Assembly (NCBI RefSeq): GCF_026242045.1
Contig: NZ_JAPJDO010000004.1
Coordinates: 186,001 to 250,000 of the forward strand
DNA from: Mycobacterium pinniadriaticum
GTDB lineage: Bacteria; Actinomycetota; Actinomycetes; Mycobacteriales; Mycobacteriaceae
Reading direction: 5' to 3'
DNA: 64,000 nucleotides
Made by a program: the position numbers and the translations under genes. The notes beneath the pieces are model-generated. The model searched no databases, had not been told where the DNA came from, and was given only the letters and a program-made list of their open reading frames with translations. Shown here one piece after another: positions 59,419-64,000 of this stretch. Numbering within the stretch: position 1 is the stretch's first letter; the number at the start of each line of letters is the position of its first letter.

Positions 59419-60617
59419 GCAGCGGAGACGTTTGGGTCGTCGGGGCGGCGATGACCAAGATCGGGCGCTACCCCGACAAGGACGTGATCGACTTGGCCAG
59501 CGAGGCCGCACTGGATGCGCTGAAGGATGCCTCGATGGACATCGCGGTGGTGCAGCTGCTGGCGTGCTCGAACGCCTACGAGTCCAACAGCGGTGTCGCG
59601 CAGCGGTTGCAGAAACAGATCGGCCAGACCGGTGTGCCCGCCTACAACGTCTTCAATGCGTGCGCCAGCGGCGCCACCGCGGTACGGGTCGCCACGATGT
59701 CGATCAAGGCCGGCGAATGTGATGTGGCGATGGCCGTCGGGGCCGAGCAGATGGGCAAGATGGGGCTGCTCGGCAACAGGCCAAAAGGCGCTGACCGCAA
59801 GTTGTTCCAGCCCAAGGGGCGCTACGGCGCTGTGCTGTCGGGCGAAGGGCGGCTGGGCACGCAGCTGATGCCCGGAGTATTCGCACAGGCCGGCTCCGAA
59901 TACGCCCGCAGGCACGGTGTCACCGCCGAGCAGTTCGCGATGGTCGCGGTCAAGAACCACCAGAACTCGGTGCACAACCCCTACGCCCAGTACCGCAAGG
60001 TGTTCACCCTCGAAGAGGTGCTGAACGCCGAGACCATCGCGTACCCGAACACGCTGCCGATGTGCTGTCCTACCGGTGACGGCGCCGCCGCGGTGATCCT
60101 GGTTTCCGACCAGCGACTGGCAACGCTGGACCCCGATGTGCGCCGCCGGGCGGTCAAGCTGTCGGCGTCGATATTGACCACCGATCCGTGGACCGAGTCG
60201 GCACAGGTGCAGCCTGATATCAATACGCTGACCCGCAACGCGGCCGCGCAGGCCTACGAGGCGGCCGGGGTCGGGCCCGAGGACCTCGGTCTGGTGGAGC
60301 TGCACGACTGCTTCGCCACAGCCGAGCTGTTGCACTACGACAACCTGGGTCTGTGCGCTCCGGGGACGGCTGGCGAGTTCATCGAATCCGGTGGACCCGC
60401 AGCCACTGGCCGCACTCCGGTCAACGTGTCCGGTGGCCTGCTGTCGAAGGGCCACCCGATCGGGGCCACCGGGGTGGCCGGGCTGTTCGAGATCACCACG
60501 CACCTGCGCGGCGAAGCCGGCGACCGCCAGGTGCCGGGGGCGAAGGTGGGCTTGGCCCACGTCATCGGACTGGGATCGGCGTGCGGAATCCACATCCTGG
60601 AGAAGGGCGTCGGGTAG
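59415..60617 (+). CDS. lipid-transfer-type thiolase (SCPx/Ltp-like)
   Basis: This 400-residue thiolase-superfamily protein has the nucleophile Cys in NVFNACASGATAV near residue 80, the His of SKGHPIGATG and a C-terminal Cys in GSACGIHIL. VELHDCFATAEL replaces the NEAFA motif, which is characteristic of the SCP-x type. Because the nucleophile is retained, it is more likely a true thiolase than a retro-aldolase such as Ltp2, whose Cys is lost. The DUF35 protein is its probable partner. It would cleave the 3-ketoacyl-CoA formed by the SDR. Confidence 0.9.
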   Translation: MSSGDVWVVGAAMTKIGRYPDKDVIDLASEAALDALKDASMDIAVVQLLACSNAYESNSGVAQRLQKQIGQTGVPAYNVFNACASGATAVRVATMSIKAGECDVAMAVGAEQMGKMGLLGNRPKGADRKLFQPKGRYGAVLSGEGRLGTQLMPGVFAQAGSEYARRHGVTAEQFAMVAVKNHQNSVHNPYAQYRKVFTLEEVLNAETIAYPNTLPMCCPTGDGAAAVILVSDQRLATLDPDVRRRAVKLSASILTTDPWTESAQVQPDINTLTRNAAAQAYEAAGVGPEDLGLVELHDCFATAELLHYDNLGLCAPGTAGEFIESGGPAATGRTPVNVSGGLLSKGHPIGATGVAGLFEITTHLRGEAGDRQVPGAKVGLAHVIGLGSACGIHILEKGVG

Positions 60618-60619
60618 GG

Positions 60620-61765
60620 GTGGAGCGAACCATATTCAGCCAGCATCACGACGACTTCCGGGCGATGATCCGCACCTTCCTCGAAGGTGCGGTGGTCCCG
60701 GTCTTTCCGGAGTGGCTGGACGCCAAGTTGGTACCTCGTGATTTCTTCTATCAGCTCGGCAAGCTGGGCGTCCTCGGGATGAACATCCCGGAGGAATACG
60801 GTGGCTCGGGGGCGGCCGGCTACCTCTTCAGCGTCGTGTTGCACGAGGAAGTAGCCAGAGCCATGGTCCATCTCGGGCCGCTGCGATGTCACCTCGATGT
60901 CGTGATGCCGTATTTCCTGGAATACAGCAACGCCGAGCAGCGCCGGCGGTGGCTTCCCAAATGTGCGACCGGCGAGATGCTCACCGCCATCGCTATGACC
61001 GAACCGGAGACCGGATCCGATCTCGGCGGCATCAGGACCGTCGCCGTGCGCGACGGGGACAGCTACATCCTCACCGGGGCAAAGACATTCATCACCGGCG
61101 GTATCCACGCCGATGCGGTGATCGTGGTGGCCCGAACGGCGGATACCCCGAACCGCCGGGACGGATTGTCATTGATCGTGGTCGAGGACGGCATGCCAGG
61201 CTTCGCCAAGGGCGCCAACCTGGCCAAGGTCGGGCTCGCGGTACAGGACACCGCCGAACTGGCCTTCGACCACGTTCGGGTCCCGGTGTCGAACCTGCTG
61301 GGCCGGGAGGGGGAGGCGTTCCGGTACCTGATGCACAACCTGGCCGGCGAACGTCTCGGTGTCGCCCTCAACGCCGTGTCGTCAGCGCAGGCCGCCCTGG
61401 ATGTCACGCTGGACTATGTCAATAATCGTCGGGTGTTCGGCAAGACCCTCAACACATTTCAGAACACCAAGTTCGAACTCGCCTCCGTAGCTACCGAGGT
61501 TGCTGCCGGCCAGGCCATGTTCGACGCTGCCGCCGTCGCCCACGACGAGCGCCGGCTGGACCCGGTCGACGCGGCGAAGGTCAAGCTGTTCTGCTCGGAG
61601 CTCCAGACCCGGGTGGTGGACCGCTGCCTGCAACTCTTCGGCGGCTACGGCTACATGATGGAATATCCCATTGCCCGGCTGTTCACCGACGCGCGGGTGA
61701 CCCGAATCTACGGCGGCACCAGCGAAGTGATGAAGACCATCATCAGCAAGTCGCTGGGTCTGTGA
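60620..61765 (+). CDS. acyl-CoA dehydrogenase (FadE family, LCAD-like)
   Basis: This 381-residue enzyme has AMTEPETGSDLGGI in the middle domain and QLFGGYGYMMEYPIARLF plus IYGGTSEVMKTI near the C-terminus. As in the enzyme at the left end of the window, Gly precedes GT, and the Glu of LAGERLGVAL is the probable base in the LCAD-type position. GTG 60620 begins 2 bases after the thiolase stop; an internal ATG at 60665 is less likely. It is the last gene of the rightward operon and supplies the enoyl-CoA for the MaoC hydratase. Confidence 0.9.
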   Translation: MERTIFSQHHDDFRAMIRTFLEGAVVPVFPEWLDAKLVPRDFFYQLGKLGVLGMNIPEEYGGSGAAGYLFSVVLHEEVARAMVHLGPLRCHLDVVMPYFLEYSNAEQRRRWLPKCATGEMLTAIAMTEPETGSDLGGIRTVAVRDGDSYILTGAKTFITGGIHADAVIVVARTADTPNRRDGLSLIVVEDGMPGFAKGANLAKVGLAVQDTAELAFDHVRVPVSNLLGREGEAFRYLMHNLAGERLGVALNAVSSAQAALDVTLDYVNNRRVFGKTLNTFQNTKFELASVATEVAAGQAMFDAAAVAHDERRLDPVDAAKVKLFCSELQTRVVDRCLQLFGGYGYMMEYPIARLFTDARVTRIYGGTSEVMKTIISKSLGL

Positions 61766-61784
61766 GCGCGCGTCACTGTCGCGG

Positions 61785-63341
61785 TCAGATGATCGATCCC
61801 GCATGGTCGGCCCAATAGTTCTCCCGCAGAGCGCGTTTGAGTACCTTGCCGACCGGGCTGCGGGGCAGATCGGTGAGGTACTCGACGCTCTTGGGTGCCT
61901 TGATCGAGCCGACCGTCCGCTTGCAGTGCTCGATGAGGGCGTCCGGGCCAAGTGCCGCTCCGGGGCGCAATTCGACACAGGCGTGTACGGATTCGCCCCA
62001 CTGCTCGCTGGGAATCCCGATCACCGCGCAGTCGGCGACCTCCGGGCGCATCAGGATGGCTTGCTCGACCTCGAAGGGAAACACGTTGAAGCCGCCGGAG
62101 ATGATCAGGTCACGCAGCCGGTCAGTGATGTAGACGAACCCGTCGGGGTTGCGTCGGCCGATATCCCCGGTGTGGTGCCAGCCGTACCGCCGGATGTCGG
62201 CGGTCGCCTCGGGATCATCCAGGTAACGCAGCATGGTCGCCGGGCCCTGCAGGACGATCTCGCCGGTCTGGCCGGCCGGCAGTACTGCGCCCGCGGCGTC
62301 CATCGCCTCCATCCGGGTGCACAGGGAGGTCGGCCGACCGCACGAAGCCAGACGAGCCGTGTCGCTGGACCGTATCGCCGCGGCGATGTCGTCCGGAGAC
62401 ATCCAGGTCAGTGGGAAGCCGGCTTCGGTCTGGCCGTAGGCCTGTGCCACGACGGGGCCGAGCGCGTCGACGGCTTCGGCGATCCGGTCCGGTGCGATCG
62501 GGGCCGCCGCAGATATCACGTACCGCAAGCAAGACAGGTCGCGCCGGGCCAGTTCGGGGTGAGCCAGCAGCCGGTATATCAGGGTCGGCGGCAGGAACAC
62601 CGTGGTGACCCGGTGCCTCTCGACGGCTTCGATCACCCGGCCGACATCGGGCGTCGCCATGCAGACAGTGGTGCCGCCGAACTGCAGCTGCGCGAGCGCG
62701 ATCATTCCGCCGGCATGGGTAATCGGTGCGACGGCGAGGTTGACCGGCGGCTTGTCGAAGTGCCAGCAGGTCGCCCAGGACGTCGCTGACTTCAGGATGA
62801 AGGTGTTAGCGGCCTGGGTGATCTTCGGCTCCCCGGTGGTTCCACCGGTCACGCCCTGACAGCCCAGCGCGTCGGACGGTATCGCCAGGTCGAGTTCGGC
62901 GTCGGAATGCCCCTGAGTCCACGCGGCAACGGACGGGTAGTCGGTCGCCTCGGAGTCGATGCACAGCACCGTCGTCAGACTCGGAATGCCGGACAGCAGG
63001 ACCGGCAGACGGTCGGCGATCGAGGAGTGGAACAGCAGCAGACGGCAGCCCCCTCGGCGCAGCACTCCGGCGGTCACCTCGGTGGGTGCGGCGAGGGTGA
63101 CGTTGCACCATGCACCGCCGGCACGCATCGCACCGAGCAACGCGACCAGAGCCCGCGAATCATTGGGGCTGACCACCGCGAACGGGGTGCCGCTGTCGAA
63201 CCCGTCGGCCCGCAGCGCCCGGGCGAGTCCGTTGACCCTCGACTGGGCAGCCGCGAAGGTGATGTCCCCGCCGTCGCCGCCGAAGGCGTACCGATCGGGC
63301 CAACTGCGAGCGGCGAACGCGAGGTGATCGGTTATGTGCAC
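61785..63341 (-). CDS. acyl-CoA synthetase / AMP-dependent ligase
   Basis: This 518-residue ligase has the ATP-binding loop GVTGGTTGEPKITQ, in which Gly replaces the usual first Ser or Thr. Further motifs are YGQTEAGFP, GWHHTGDIGRRNPDGF, DRLRDLIISGGFNVFP and the catalytic Lys in RSPVGKVLKRAL. It is distinct from the ligase in the rightward operon and may accept a related carboxylic acid. It is divergent from the luciferase-like gene, with two GCGTAG palindromes between. Its end faces the acyl-CoA dehydrogenase gene. Confidence 0.92.
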   Translation of the reverse strand: MHITDHLAFAARSWPDRYAFGGDGGDITFAAAQSRVNGLARALRADGFDSGTPFAVVSPNDSRALVALLGAMRAGGAWCNVTLAAPTEVTAGVLRRGGCRLLLFHSSIADRLPVLLSGIPSLTTVLCIDSEATDYPSVAAWTQGHSDAELDLAIPSDALGCQGVTGGTTGEPKITQAANTFILKSATSWATCWHFDKPPVNLAVAPITHAGGMIALAQLQFGGTTVCMATPDVGRVIEAVERHRVTTVFLPPTLIYRLLAHPELARRDLSCLRYVISAAAPIAPDRIAEAVDALGPVVAQAYGQTEAGFPLTWMSPDDIAAAIRSSDTARLASCGRPTSLCTRMEAMDAAGAVLPAGQTGEIVLQGPATMLRYLDDPEATADIRRYGWHHTGDIGRRNPDGFVYITDRLRDLIISGGFNVFPFEVEQAILMRPEVADCAVIGIPSEQWGESVHACVELRPGAALGPDALIEHCKRTVGSIKAPKSVEYLTDLPRSPVGKVLKRALRENYWADHAGSII

Positions 63342-63377
63342 GAATGCGACTCAACACCGTTCGTCGTCCGGTCAGAA

Positions 63378-63418
63378 GCGTAGTGACTACGCGGGTGCAC
63401 GCGGCGTAGCCGCTACGC
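63378..63418. promoter_or_regulatory. GCGTAG palindromes, copies 2 and 3
   Basis: GCGTAGTGACTACGC (63378-63392) and GCGTAGCCGCTACGC (63404-63418) are both perfect apart from the central base. Their centres are 26 bases apart, so two dimers could bind on roughly the same face of the DNA. They occupy the 149-base gap between the ligase and luciferase-like genes. The same 15-base pattern occurs at 50107. Confidence 0.65.
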
Positions 63419-63490
63419 ATGCCGATACGGCGAGCCGATGGTGCTGTGGATACCAGGCGGTACATCACACGAGAAGGAGACACAACGGCA

Positions 63491-64000
63491 ATGAAGTACG
63501 GCATGTTATGGGAAATGCAGCTGGGGCCGCGGCCCTGGCCGGCCAACGCTGAGGCCAACCACTACTGGGACGCCATCGAGCAGGCGAAGCTCGCCGAACA
63601 GGTGGGCTTCGACTACCTGTGGCACGTGGAGCACCACTTCCTCACCGAGTACTCCCACGCTTCGTCCCCCGAGGTCTGGCTGTCCGCGGTGGCTCAGCAC
63701 ACCGAACGCATCCGGATCGGTCACGGCGTCGTGCTGTTGCCGCCGAAGTTCAACCCGTCATTCCATGTCGCGGAACGCATTGCGGCCCTGGATGTCATGT
63801 CCAACGGTCGGGTGGAGTTCGGTACCGGCCGCGCTGCCACCGCCAGTGAGCTGGAGGCCTATGGCATCGATCCCGCCGATGCGCGCGGCATGTGGCAGGA
63901 AGCGTTGCAGGAGATTCCGAAGATGTGGCGCGACGAGCCCTACCCGGGTTTCGACGGCACCTACATGAAGCTGCCGTCCCGCGAGGTGTGGCCCAAGCCG
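63491..64000 (+). CDS. LLM-class (luciferase-like) flavin monooxygenase, truncated by the window edge
   Basis: An open frame of 170 codons runs from ATG 63491 to the right edge without a stop, with GAGAAGGAGA upstream. The product begins MKYGMLWEMQLGPRPW and includes GFDYLWHVEHHFLTEYSH, IRIGHGVVLLPPKFNPSFH, ALDVMSNGRVEFGTGRA and SELEAYGIDP, which are classic bacterial-luciferase-family segments. It should use reduced FMN and O2, supplied with FMNH2 by a separate reductase. About half of the usual 340-400 residues are present. Its divergent partner is the acyl-CoA ligase. Confidence 0.9.
   Translation, partial: MKYGMLWEMQLGPRPWPANAEANHYWDAIEQAKLAEQVGFDYLWHVEHHFLTEYSHASSPEVWLSAVAQHTERIRIGHGVVLLPPKFNPSFHVAERIAALDVMSNGRVEFGTGRAATASELEAYGIDPADARGMWQEALQEIPKMWRDEPYPGFDGTYMKLPSREVWPKP

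Noticed and set aside
1..64000. CRISPR arrays, tRNA or rRNA genes, insertion sequences, integration sites
   Set aside because: No regularly spaced repeats, cloverleaf-like genes, transposases or terminal inverted repeats were seen; repeated elements here are short and intergenic.

Overview
This window is high-GC actinobacterial DNA. Two complete mce loci (yrbEA-yrbEB-mceA-F), many FadE/FadD/EchA-type fatty-acid and steroid enzymes, frequent GTG starts and 1-4 base start/stop overlaps all point to a Mycobacterium or Mycolicibacterium chromosome, most likely an environmental species. No rRNA, tRNA, insertion sequence, phage gene or CRISPR array was seen.

Region 1 (about 0.87-27.8 kb) looks like an import-and-degrade module for a hydrophobic, probably cyclic, substrate. 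A leftward operon (10415 down to 869) encodes a VOC/extradiol-type dioxygenase, a fumarylacetoacetate-hydrolase-family enzyme, acetoacetyl-CoA synthetase, an FAD aromatic hydroxylase, a SnoaL-like protein, two paralogous TetR regulators, a thiolase and an acyl-CoA dehydrogenase. To the right lie a TetR gene, an HsaA-like flavin oxygenase, an iron-sulfur oxidoreductase and a cytochrome P450 with its ferredoxin. The ferredoxin stop is 7 bases from the start of yrbEA, so P450, ferredoxin, the first mce operon, a Mce-associated protein, four secreted proteins, a SnoaL-like protein and an SDR can form one unit of about 13.4 kb. A composite palindrome occurs three times, with a fourth partial copy, in front of the units around the TetR gene at 10650. 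At three sites it covers the predicted -35 box. I read this as one local regulon joining uptake to oxidation.

Region 2 (27.8-33.2 kb) is a separate block: an NAD(P)-binding protein, a 2-oxoacid dehydrogenase E2 lacking the usual E3-binding domain, a homodimeric-type E1, a divergent Lrp/AsnC regulator and a DUF3297 protein.

Region 3 (33.2-64 kb) is a second catabolic cluster: two acyl-CoA dehydrogenases, a second mce operon whose proteins carry proline-rich tails, another acyl-CoA dehydrogenase, a crotonase, a large LuxR/MalT-like ATPase regulator, a hormone-sensitive-lipase-family hydrolase, a nitronate-monooxygenase-like protein, a FabG-like SDR, a regulator with two TetR domains in one chain, and a rightward beta-oxidation operon (dehydratase, acyl-CoA ligase, SDR, MaoC, DUF35, thiolase, acyl-CoA dehydrogenase). 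It ends with another acyl-CoA ligase and a truncated luciferase-like monooxygenase. Five gene starts here share a 24-base element, and a different palindrome, GCGTAG-N3-CTACG, occurs three times. These are candidate regulons not explained by the genes themselves.
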